Part shown: positions 5,501-10,708 of the stretch, in pieces | Position numbering within the stretch: position 1 is the stretch's first letter | Layout of the letters: each line of letters starts with the position of its first letter | Assembly: GCA_009937555.1 (NCBI GenBank) | Contig: JAACFD010000044.1 | Location: 1 to 10,708 of the forward strand | Reading direction: 5' to 3' | Origin: Chlamydiales bacterium | Lineage (GTDB): Bacteria; Chlamydiota; Chlamydiia; Chlamydiales; JAACFD01 | DNA length: 10,708 nt | Translations under genes and position numbers: made by a program | The notes under the pieces: model-generated | Seen by the model: the letters and a program-made list of their open reading frames with translations, nothing else | The model's database searches: none | What the model was told of the DNA's origin: nothing

Positions 5501-8121
5501 TTATAAATATTTTGTGTGACTTTTTGACGTTTTCCATATGTATCGAATACTTCTATTTTACATACTCTACTTTGCGCGTCATAAGTGTACTTAGTAGTGA
5601 TGCCTTCAATACTAATATGCTGATGGAGGTTTCCATCTAAATAGTACTCCCACTGCTCAGAGCTCCCGTCAGGATATTTGGCAAAAGTTTTCTTTTGATT
5701 AGCATTATATGAATAAGTTGTAGCAAGCCCAGCAGGATCCACTTCTTTAGTCAGATTACCTAGAGCGTCATAGCTCTTTTTCTCTATTAAATCTGTTTGC
5801 TTTCCTGCAATATTAATAGACTTAGTAGTAGCTTCAGTTCTATTTCCAAGAGCATCATACGTATATTGTTTTGTCAGTCCGTTGTGGTCAAATTCCTTAA
5901 TCACCTGATTTTTTTTATTATAAGAAAAGTGTGTATACATTTTCTTAAGTGGCTTTTTTTTATGCGATAAGCTCAAATCTACAACTTGAGTACACCTCCC
6001 TGCCTGGTCGTAGTAATAATGCTTATTTGTTAAACCTGAGTTAGATATTTCCCCTTGAAGTAAACCTGATGAGCTATAGGTTTTAGTTGATATATTTCCT
6101 TCTTCATCTACCTCCTGAATAACTTGCCCATACTTGTTATACTTCTTACTCGCTGTGGAGTATAGCTTACCTGAAGGGTCATAAGTATTGACTCGGATAA
6201 TTCTTCCCCACTTATCATAAGACATTGCTTTTGTCTTTTTTAGTAGGTTCTTATTAGTAGATGGATCCCAGTAATATTCTTGAATCTTTTCTAAAAGCCC
6301 TATGGGAGCTTGTTGTGTTAGACTATACTTTTCTGTTTTTCTAAAGCTTACCCCTTTCAAGCTTGCTAATTCTTCTTCATCGCCATTATCTTCTACTTTT
6401 TTAATTAAACAGGCATTTTGATCATAAAAATAAAAAGTTCTACTAATAATAGAGTTCTTTTTGTCTTTAATAAGGGCTTTTTTAAGTTTTCGGTTAGTTT
6501 TATAATAGTCAAACAGGTAAACCAAGCGCCCTTCACACTTCTTTATCAACTGGTTATCTTTAGAATAGAAAAAATAGGTCGAAAAGAGTTCTAAATTATT
6601 TCCTTTATTCTTTGGTACGCCTCTTTCATCCAGAATGATGTCTGTTTTATACCTTCCTGTCAGATTGCCATATGAATGCTTTTCTTTAAGATTATTTTGT
6701 TTATCATATGAAAGAAAGTAGCCTGATATAACTCTCGACTTTTCATCAAGCGTTGCTTTAGCTATTAAGTCTCCACTATTTTGTTCATCTTTTCCTGCCC
6801 AAAAATAACGCTCTTCTTTTAAAAGCCTTTGCTGTTTGTTTGTCTTCTGAAAAAACTGAATACTACTAATCCTTCCCTGTTCAGTAAAAGTATAAATAGT
6901 TTGGTTATCATAAGCGTCGTAGTAATGAGTTTGGTGTGAGCTATTAAACCTACGATTAGAACAGTTACCCTCATAGTGAAAGCTTGCAATCCGAACTTTC
7001 TCTCCATTAGGCCCATATGGAGCGTATTGATAATTCACTTTCTTATACCTAGGGTCTACATATCTAGAGTCTATAAAGATTGTCTCGTTATTACCCTGAG
7101 TAGTTTCATGGGAACCTTCTCTTAAGAAGTGCGTTTCAAGATAGTCACCTGTTTCTTTCTTTTTAGTTAAGCTAAAGCTATCACTACTGTAAGTATAGCT
7201 ATCGCTAGGTTTGTCTGAGTAGGACACTTTTTTAATAATAGGCCATGAATCAAAATTTCTAATAACAGATAAGTCTCCTTGATAGCCCATATCAAACTGC
7301 TTATCATAGGCATATTCATACTCAACTATTCTTCCATCAGATGCTCTTATAGCTCTTACTTTATCTTCATTATCCTTATATAAAAATTTGAGTGATGAAA
7401 ATGTTCTCTTTTCAGTGCTATCTTTAAGTGATATTGTACTTAGCTTCCAGTCTGGGGTGTATTCATATTTTAAAATATTACCTGTTGGGAGTTTCTCTTT
7501 TAACAAATAGAACTTTTGTCCAAGAGCTCTTACTTTTGGTGTATAATAATATCGAATAGCTCCACTTGGCAAAAAGATCTGATATTCTTCTTCTTTGTGC
7601 CCAAAACGCCTTGAGTAGAGGTAATAATTTTTAAGATTAGTCTGACCGCTCATTTCAGAGATATTAACATTACTAAATCCTTTCTCATAATAGTCATCGA
7701 CTAAATAAGTAGTATAGTCATGATTATTGATCATTTTTTTAAGTTGATCATTTCTTGAGAACAGGCAAAAGGTGCCATTCTTTTCTAAGACACCTCTTTG
7801 ACTGTAACCGCCTACTTTATATGGGTGGCTTATAGCTGTACCAATTCCAAAATCTTCAAAGCGGTAGGCTGCTATAAATTCACGTCGCGAAAAATGATAG
7901 TGTCTATCAATGCTTAAAGGATCTGGGCCTAAAACCGTTAAATCATTGCAGGTATCTAGATAAGTTCCACTTACTACATCAACAGTATTATTGATAATAG
8001 CATTAGGTAGTAAGCTTTCAATCCCTGAACCTGTGTACATAAGCTGATCTTGCTCATGTGGATTTGGGTAAAAGAAAAATGTAGGGAGTAAAACTAAAGT
8101 AATTGTGAGTATTCTCTTCAA
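2506..8121 (-). CDS. Secreted Rhs/YD-repeat protein with C-terminal serine-hydrolase-like domain
   Basis: This very large protein (1,871 residues) is numbered here from TTG at 8121. That codon has AAGG 8 bases before it and starts a Sec signal peptide (LKR, then hydrophobic to about residue 18). An in-frame TTG at 8151 would add 10 residues but lacks a Shine-Dalgarno site. Residues about 30-80 contain an Rhs N-terminal type segment (TVDVVSGTY...LGPDPLSIDRHYHF), resembling the opening of DUF6531-type Rhs proteins. From about 190 to 1540 there are many YD repeats (YDPQGR, YDALGN, YDCFGR and variants), which in known Rhs proteins form a hollow beta-shell. The Rhs core is at about 1530-1583 (GRFISKDPKG, NPYAFADNRP) but ends D-I-Q-G-F instead of the usual D-P-x-G-L. 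The last 288 residues form a predicted alpha/beta hydrolase: F-V-N-G-I at 1649, A-H-S-G-G with Ser1733, G-N-D-L-V-P with Asp1780, and His1832. This resembles the chlamydial DUF687 group, from memory. It is followed at once by four small secreted-protein genes. The hydrolase substrate is unknown; lipid or ester cleavage is inferred. Confidence 0.93.
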   Translation of the reverse strand: MKRILTITLVLLPTFFFYPNPHEQDQLMYTGSGIESLLPNAIINNTVDVVSGTYLDTCNDLTVLGPDPLSIDRHYHFSRREFIAAYRFEDFGIGTAISHPYKVGGYSQRGVLEKNGTFCLFSRNDQLKKMINNHDYTTYLVDDYYEKGFSNVNISEMSGQTNLKNYYLYSRRFGHKEEEYQIFLPSGAIRYYYTPKVRALGQKFYLLKEKLPTGNILKYEYTPDWKLSTISLKDSTEKRTFSSLKFLYKDNEDKVRAIRASDGRIVEYEYAYDKQFDMGYQGDLSVIRNFDSWPIIKKVSYSDKPSDSYTYSSDSFSLTKKKETGDYLETHFLREGSHETTQGNNETIFIDSRYVDPRYKKVNYQYAPYGPNGEKVRIASFHYEGNCSNRRFNSSHQTHYYDAYDNQTIYTFTEQGRISSIQFFQKTNKQQRLLKEERYFWAGKDEQNSGDLIAKATLDEKSRVISGYFLSYDKQNNLKEKHSYGNLTGRYKTDIILDERGVPKNKGNNLELFSTYFFYSKDNQLIKKCEGRLVYLFDYYKTNRKLKKALIKDKKNSIISRTFYFYDQNACLIKKVEDNGDEEELASLKGVSFRKTEKYSLTQQAPIGLLEKIQEYYWDPSTNKNLLKKTKAMSYDKWGRIIRVNTYDPSGKLYSTASKKYNKYGQVIQEVDEEGNISTKTYSSSGLLQGEISNSGLTNKHYYYDQAGRCTQVVDLSLSHKKKPLKKMYTHFSYNKKNQVIKEFDHNGLTKQYTYDALGNRTEATTKSINIAGKQTDLIEKKSYDALGNLTKEVDPAGLATTYSYNANQKKTFAKYPDGSSEQWEYYLDGNLHQHISIEGITTKYTYDAQSRVCKIEVFDTYGKRQKVTQNIYNSSHLIKTIHPDGKVTKYEYDCFGRKSKELDGSRKIKVFTYDFMDRVTVVKEYLDKDMQDYVLEEYCYDKRNRIIKTLKKNSKGAVQRRVDKRYNANSDVILEKLYQNHSTASNYLFYYNGRGQLEEEIDPLGHTSNYSYDPKFITYQGSLGAMKKSTDPMGNYVLEQYNLLGQLIRQETFSRKKQCLKSTTFSYNLQGLMFKQEDKVLKGKLAGNTFTILLDYDPQGRVLSISEGIKNFRKTRFKYDPQGRLIKKVLPSNKQLQMEYDGLSRLKSRSSGKIKFLYSYDNLDRLLCVKEYQHDSLISTSRYTLDEYGRIRKEIMANGLQVGYQLDNLDRPLEYSLPVSGSINYAYNGYNLAKIDRKSSKNYSISLDKYSWQGRAVSISFDSVHEKQEIYLDLLGRRTLLASNIYREEIPEHGFDPCGNLKHLIQDEEEKFFSYDHLLRLIKEEREAGECSYDYDSLGNRIKRDEHEFEVDEFNQLIYDGVFHYQYDKDGNLISRDKLAVIDLQFKYDPFGRLIQIEQSKVSKKELSYDYQDRLVSIKEHSFDREINSYTVEVEKHLLYFGDFEVGAIENNRLTELKVITPRYLGDIGAIQAIEKDEQVYFAFNDYQGSIKKLVSLESKEVFSWSYSAYGEIEAEQENFKLPWKYLSKRELSPGYYFFGKRLYSSHLGRFISKDPKGISEGSNPYAFADNRPFFYTDIQGFSKTSVESDSFPVATTMIPDPFLIIQAINDSGVVEKIENSLGFHHDQSVVIHPHTDSSHHKAPNIIFVNGIMNSEADARENLGYLQSLSSASCTVTSVYNYSFNGYGLDVIKCGMEKIGIKTRPVRDLERVCLDFFKQAEETERLLVIAHSGGNIVSKLAFEGLSESIRNRIDFVGIAPGSYISRDLIPNSNLFVGNDLVPLIGGVVGNRSNITYLHKDGSEISGFRSWYYGSSGAWPLASRIMDNGFQHSFQSPSYEKALGDTLNNFNQREFSENYMQVNVGYISRGF
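2509..3372 (-). other. Rhs C-terminal tip: alpha/beta-hydrolase-like domain (DUF687-like)
   Basis: This is the variable-tip part of the Rhs protein, the 288 residues after the D-I-Q-G-F core end. The hydrolase-like part begins after a His-rich linker (FHHDQ, HPHTDSSHH) with a beta-strand and F-V-N-G-I, which would supply the oxyanion region. The nucleophile elbow is L-L-V-I-A-H-S-G-G-N with the Ser codon at 2923-2925. The Asp candidate in G-N-D-L-V-P is at 2782-2784 and the His candidate in G-F-Q-H-S at 2626-2628. The order Ser-Asp-His and the spacings of 47 and 52 residues fit an alpha/beta-hydrolase triad. The usual first Gly of GxSxG is Ala here, as in several lipase families. Activity is inferred, not shown. 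Confidence 0.7.
2512..2517 (-). promoter_or_regulatory. Shine-Dalgarno site embedded in the 3' end of the Rhs gene
   Basis: AGAGGG on the - strand spans the S-R-G codons at the Rhs C-terminus and sits 8 bases before ATG at 2503. The Rhs stop (TAG, 2506-2508) lies between site and start, an arrangement that favours re-initiation by terminating ribosomes. Confidence 0.6.
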
Positions 8122-8129
8122 AAATCTTG

Positions 8130-8133
8130 CCTT
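8130..8133 (-). promoter_or_regulatory. Shine-Dalgarno site supporting the TTG start of the Rhs gene
   Basis: On the - strand AAGG is followed by 8 bases and TTG at 8121-8119. The alternative in-frame TTG at 8151 has no purine-rich site before it and is preceded by an in-frame TAG only two codons upstream, so no earlier start is possible. Confidence 0.5.
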
Positions 8134-8172
8134 ATTATGAAATAAAAGCAAAAGATTCTAAAAGATAGAGCT

Positions 8173-8194
8173 TTAAATACAAAACTGTATTTAA
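8173..8194. repeat. 9-bp inverted repeat upstream of the Rhs gene
   Basis: TTAAATACA (8173-8181) and TGTATTTAA (8186-8194) are perfect inverted arms around AAAC. It overlaps the -10 candidate of the Rhs operon. The right arm can also pair with GTTAAATA (8213-8220) through TATTTAAC at 8188-8195, so two mutually exclusive stems are possible. It may be an operator or an RNA switch-like leader; the low GC content makes a terminator unlikely. Confidence 0.4.
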
Positions 8195-8205
8195 CTTGAA
8201 ATCAA
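8176..8205 (-). promoter_or_regulatory. Candidate promoter of the Rhs-lipoprotein operon
   Basis: On the - strand TTGATT (8200-8205) and TGTATT (8176-8181) are separated by 18 bases, each matching a sigma-70/sigma-66 type consensus at 4 of 6 positions. This is the only gap (88 bases) between the upstream gene and the Rhs gene, so a promoter here is reasonable, but AT-rich sequence gives such matches often. The -10 candidate lies inside the inverted repeat at 8173-8194. Confidence 0.3.
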
Positions 8206-8239
8206 CACTACAGTTAAATATCAGTATAAATATGCTAAC

Positions 8240-9286
8240 TTATGCGATTACTGGTAGGCGCTTATAACCTTCACGAACTTGCGCTACTAATTTATCTGAA
8301 TCTGAACCAAATGTATTTTGCCTTAAAGCTATGAGCTGGCTCCATGATATTGTCCTAATATATTGTGCTGCTTGTTCATCAGTCATATCGATTGAAAACT
8401 TTGAGCCACGATTATGGCTTAAATAATGCTTAAATACATCTAGAGCCCTTTCAATTAGGTGAGGTGGAAATAAGCCTACTGGTGCTGCTCCAGAAACTAC
8501 TAAAGCAGGAACAGAGGTATCAGTAATTCTTGTGTAAGTATCTGCATCTCGACAAGCTAAAACTACCGCACGGACCCTTCGATTATCAAAAGTTTGTTCA
8601 TATGAAGCTGCACCTGCTGCTGAAGCTCTATTTACAACTAGTATACGATGAGCTTTATTCCAACCCTCTATTTTAATCATACGTGCAAAGTCCTGAGGGC
8701 TCATAGATCTTCCTCTTCCAGCTCTAATAGTAGCTGAAACTGTCGCCTGTGAAAAACGAAGAGCCATTAGGGTAGAATGCTCTGGATCTGGCCTAGCAGA
8801 TGCATAAGTAAAATCTTTCAAAGTGCCGGATCTTTTTACAGCTCTTGTAGCAACAGGCTGAGGAGAGAATAATGAAGAGGTAAGTTCTGAGCAGAAAAAT
8901 AACTTTAAAAGTATTTGAGTTTTACTTGCTGCTGTAATTCGAGAACTATACAAGTTTAAACAATCTGCGAGAGCTAACTTTGTAGTTGGTTTAATTGCAA
9001 ATCTATCTCTTTCAGTAGGTGTTTTTAACAGTAAACGTTTTAATGAAGGTAAATCTATCCCTGAATCATCTCGAAAGACAATTTTAAAAGTAGTAATTAA
9101 ATGCCTTAAGATAACTTTTGCTCGATCTCTAACACCTGTCCAGTAAGCAGTCCGCTGAGCAATTTGCGCTTTACTTCTAGCCCTCCCAGATTTTGGCTTT
9201 ACTAAGTGATCTGTTAGAAAGGTAAGCTCTTTGTGACCTTTTTTAGCTATTATGTCTTTAAATGAATCTATAGTTGCATCATCAGC
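8240..9286 (-). CDS. Open continuation (348 codons) of an interrupted gene; unknown function
   Basis: On the - strand the frame stays open from the codon directly after the TAA at 9287-9289 to the TAA at 8240-8242, in the same phase as the 189-residue gene upstream. The first ATG, GTG or TTG is a TTG at 8953, 111 codons in, and it has no Shine-Dalgarno site. The 111 codons before it encode normal-looking globular sequence (for example KGHKELTFLTDHLVKP, AYWTGVRDRAKVILRHL). The region is therefore best read as the second part of one roughly 540-codon gene, either broken by a nonsense mutation or expressed by readthrough. A shorter protein of 237 residues from 8953 is possible but less likely. 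The sequence is rich in Ala, Arg and Ser, with no membrane segment or signal peptide after the TAA and no motif I recognise. Confidence 0.55.
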   Translation of the reverse strand, partial: ADDATIDSFKDIIAKKGHKELTFLTDHLVKPKSGRARSKAQIAQRTAYWTGVRDRAKVILRHLITTFKIVFRDDSGIDLPSLKRLLLKTPTERDRFAIKPTTKLALADCLNLYSSRITAASKTQILLKLFFCSELTSSLFSPQPVATRAVKRSGTLKDFTYASARPDPEHSTLMALRFSQATVSATIRAGRGRSMSPQDFARMIKIEGWNKAHRILVVNRASAAGAASYEQTFDNRRVRAVVLACRDADTYTRITDTSVPALVVSGAAPVGLFPPHLIERALDVFKHYLSHNRGSKFSIDMTDEQAAQYIRTISWSQLIALRQNTFGSDSDKLVAQVREGYKRLPVIA

Positions 9287-9856
9287 TTACTCTCCGCCTG
9301 ATCTAGCGACTTCCATTGCTGTTAAAATAATAGGTTTTAAATCAGCTACAAGCTTTTGTTGATCAATGAATGGTTTAGCAATTTGAGCTACAGCTAAAGC
9401 AACTGAATCTCTTCTAGCAGGTACCCTTAACACAGGTGCTGCTGCTGCCTCAAGCTCTACTTTTGACTCTTTATGAGCTCTTTTTGAATCTGCTCTAGCT
9501 ACTTTCTCTGCTAGTGCTTTCTCTCTCTCAGCTTCAATTAATGCTAGTAATCTAGAGTCAGCAGTACTTGGCTCACGTAATCTTTCCATTACGCGTCTTC
9601 TACCTCTTACAGCTCCTCCAAAGCCTCCTCCAGCTTCTACAACTACAGGCTCTGCTGATTTTGCAGCCTCTGAGGCTCTCTTCAATTCCTCTTTTCTAGC
9701 TATGAAAGATTTTCTTGCTTGGCTATGTACTTTTCTGTCGGCAGGCCTTGCTTTTCTTCTAACATGAAAAGCTGGAGGCCTATACTGAGGTAGTTTGACA
9801 GGCCTTCCGCCTGCTCCCACTAGTGTAAAAGCATCTGCAGAAACAGTTGTGCTCAT
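9287..9856 (-). CDS. Ala/Arg-rich protein of unknown function; N-terminal part of interrupted frame
   Basis: This 189-residue protein starts at ATG 9856 with AGGA 7 bases before it and an extended -10 promoter candidate about 40 bases upstream. It has 34 Ala and 23 Arg (about 18% and 12%), unlike the Lys/Ser/Asn/Ile-rich proteins around it, yet its codons favour A or T at the third position as in the neighbours. Residues 1-30 are Gly/Pro-containing. Residues 33-70 are strongly basic then charged (RRKARPADRK, RKEELKRASEAAKSA), followed by a Gly-rich patch and R-G-R-R-R at about 84-88. About 90-135 is a probable coiled coil (LLALIEAEREKALAEKVA), and 150-185 a more hydrophobic helix region. It ends at TAA 9287 but the same frame runs on for 348 codons. 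A basic, disordered, coiled-coil N-terminus suits a nucleic-acid-binding or structural protein, but I cannot assign a family. Confidence 0.7.
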   Translation of the reverse strand: MSTTVSADAFTLVGAGGRPVKLPQYRPPAFHVRRKARPADRKVHSQARKSFIARKEELKRASEAAKSAEPVVVEAGGGFGGAVRGRRRVMERLREPSTADSRLLALIEAEREKALAEKVARADSKRAHKESKVELEAAAAPVLRVPARRDSVALAVAQIAKPFIDQQKLVADLKPIILTAMEVARSGGE

Positions 9857-9863
9857 AGTAATT

Positions 9864-9902
9864 TCCTTTCCCTTGTCTCTTGAATCTAGTCAAATTCTAG
9901 CA
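9864..9902 (-). promoter_or_regulatory. Extended -10 promoter candidate and Shine-Dalgarno site of the Ala/Arg-rich gene
   Basis: On the - strand TGC-TAGAAT (9894-9902) matches an extended -10 (TGn plus 5 of 6 of TATAAT); no good -35 hexamer is visible at 16-18 bases. A start about 7 bases downstream would give a leader of about 30 bases carrying AAAGGA, whose AGGA (9864-9867) lies 7 bases before ATG 9856. The arrangement is coherent, so the gene start is well supported. Confidence 0.4.
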
Positions 9903-9921
9903 GAGTAAGTTTAAGGCAGAA

Positions 9922-9936
9922 TTAATCTTAGATTAA
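9922..9936. repeat. 15-base palindrome upstream of the extended -10
   Basis: TTAATCT-T-AGATTAA is a perfect 7-bp palindrome around one base. The centre is too short for a full hairpin, which suggests a dimeric protein site rather than a terminator. It lies just upstream of where the -35 region of the 9894-9902 promoter would be, a usual activator position. Confidence 0.3.
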
Positions 9937-9968
9937 GGAAAAGTAAAGAAGAAAGCTGGAAGAAAGTA

Positions 9969-10708
9969 CTATAACTTGGCTAACTCCATTCCATCGATTG
10001 CTCTTAATTTATTAAGTAGTTTTGTCCCTGTAGAGCCACAGACATGAGATGCGCCAAAAGCATAAAAGACAGGAGCTGCAACTAAAGAAGCATCCGAATC
10101 TAGACGGTCCATAATTGCTTTAAACTGCTTAGCTTCTCTTTTCCTAAAAAGTTTTAAGTGCTGCTTGGATAAGTCTATTAAGTCCTGAAGTTTTGACTTA
10201 AGGTTAGCGGAAGCGATAGTTGCTGTTTTTAAGATATTTTGAAACTCTATAGGGTAGCTCTGTATCTGATCTTCAAGAAACGAACTTGTATAATCAGAGC
10301 AAAAAGCTTCATTCAAAGTACTTAAATCTGATAAACGTCTAAGTTTGTCTTCTAGTAAAAGGGTTAGCTCCTCCCTAATAAACTCAGGCTCCGTTGCTGT
10401 AAGGCTGAGAAGATCCTTAAGAGCTGACTCTATCTTTACTATTAAGGCGCCTGAGGCTGAACAAAGAGAAGGTGTTTCAGCACCTGCTCTATTAATCATG
10501 AGATTTTTTTCAGCATAGCCAGCAAGCAAGCCACCTAAAAGCTCAAAGTCAGGATTGCTAATTGTAAAAGGCAGTTTTTTTATCTCTGTAACCAATTCAG
10601 AACATTCATCTAAGAAGGGAAATATTTGTGAGACTACAGAGTCTACCTTGTCCTTCTGTAAAAAGTGTATAGTCCCTAATAAGTAAAAACTTCTACCCTG
10701 GTAACTAC
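9969..10708 (-). CDS. TraB/GumN (TIKI-like) family protein, N-terminus beyond the right edge
   Basis: The frame is open from the window edge to TAG at 9969-9971, giving 245 visible residues. The TTG at 10595 is probably not the start, because 37 codons before it are open and carry the family's N-terminal motif: F-Y-L-L-G-T-I-H-F-L, followed by a helix and L-V-T-E. The C-terminus has A-P-V-F-Y-A-F-G-A-S-H-V-C-G and then L-L-N-K-L-R-A-I-D-G-M. Paired GxxH motifs (GTIH near the start, GASH near the end) plus the Glu after the first are the hallmarks of the TraB/PrgY/GumN superfamily, which includes TIKI metalloproteases. The visible size fits the usual 270-300 residues minus a signal peptide. 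The middle is helical and Leu/Lys-rich and diverged. The probable role is an envelope-located metal-dependent hydrolase or a regulator; the substrate is unknown. A 112-base gap separates it from the next gene, which has its own promoter candidate. Confidence 0.82.
   Translation of the reverse strand, partial: SYQGRSFYLLGTIHFLQKDKVDSVVSQIFPFLDECSELVTEIKKLPFTISNPDFELLGGLLAGYAEKNLMINRAGAETPSLCSASGALIVKIESALKDLLSLTATEPEFIREELTLLLEDKLRRLSDLSTLNEAFCSDYTSSFLEDQIQSYPIEFQNILKTATIASANLKSKLQDLIDLSKQHLKLFRKREAKQFKAIMDRLDSDASLVAAPVFYAFGASHVCGSTGTKLLNKLRAIDGMELAKL

Noticed and set aside
3960..6300. Repetitive YD motifs considered as a DNA-level tandem repeat
   Set aside because: The similarity is at protein level with irregular spacing and diverged codons; it is explained by Rhs/YD repeats rather than recent DNA duplication.
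5352..7016. Short - strand frames at 5352-5537 and 6819-7016
   Set aside because: They run in a shifted phase inside the Rhs gene; the Rhs frame there shows intact YD repeats, so these are out-of-frame shadows.
8240..8953. Independent 237-residue gene starting at TTG 8953
   Set aside because: No Shine-Dalgarno site precedes this TTG and the same frame is open for 111 more codons upstream, right up to the TAA of the preceding gene. It is better treated as part of one interrupted frame.
9922..9968. Intrinsic terminator after the TraB/GumN gene
   Set aside because: The palindrome has only one central base and AT-rich arms, and no U-tract follows it directly, so a regulatory site is the more sensible reading.
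9969..10595. Complete 208-residue gene starting at TTG 10595
   Set aside because: The frame is open to the window edge, and the upstream codons carry the G-T-I-H motif of the TraB/GumN family, so the gene is truncated by the window.

Overview
The window most likely comes from a low-GC member of the Chlamydiota, probably an environmental or amoeba-associated lineage rather than a classical Chlamydia. The main clue is a very large Sec-exported Rhs/YD-repeat protein. Its N-terminal Rhs-like segment and its C-terminal serine-hydrolase-like domain resemble, from memory of those families, chlamydial Rhs and DUF687-type proteins. Supporting clues are AT-rich codon use, compact gene packing and a cluster of small secreted lipoproteins. 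No rRNA, tRNA, IS element or CRISPR array was seen, so the assignment is an inference.

Layout. On the + strand, the left edge holds the 3' end of a gene of unknown function, followed after one base by a small membrane-anchored zinc-ribbon protein. Everything else is on the - strand. Read in the direction of transcription (right to left) it runs: (1) the C-terminal 245 residues of a TraB/GumN-family protein cut by the right edge; (2) a long reading frame (8240-9856) interrupted by one in-frame TAA at 9287-9289, so that it appears as a 189-residue Ala/Arg-rich protein plus a 348-codon open continuation with no credible start of its own; (3) an 88-base intergenic stretch with AT-rich inverted repeats and a possible promoter; (4) the Rhs gene (about 1,870 residues); (5) four consecutive, divergent paralogous genes for secreted proteins of 154-168 residues. 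Three of the four have a lipoprotein signal peptide and one a signal-peptidase-I type signal.

How the genes may work together. The Rhs gene and the four small genes look like one transcription unit. The first small gene starts 2 bases after the Rhs stop with its Shine-Dalgarno sequence inside the Rhs coding end, and the last two overlap by 4 bases (ATGA). The Rhs protein has an export signal, a long YD-repeat shell, an altered Rhs core boundary and a C-terminal alpha/beta-hydrolase-like domain with Ser, Asp and His candidates. An Rhs-linked hydrolase followed by tandem exported lipoproteins resembles phospholipase effectors with several lipoprotein immunity proteins in type VI secretion systems. 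I propose a toxin plus multiple-immunity reading as the main hypothesis. It is an inference, and the small proteins could equally be co-secreted partners or unrelated envelope lipoproteins.

The second point of interest is the 8240-9856 frame. Either a recent nonsense mutation has split a roughly 540-codon gene, or the stop is read through. It has a good ribosome binding site and an extended -10 promoter candidate, and I could not assign it to a known family.
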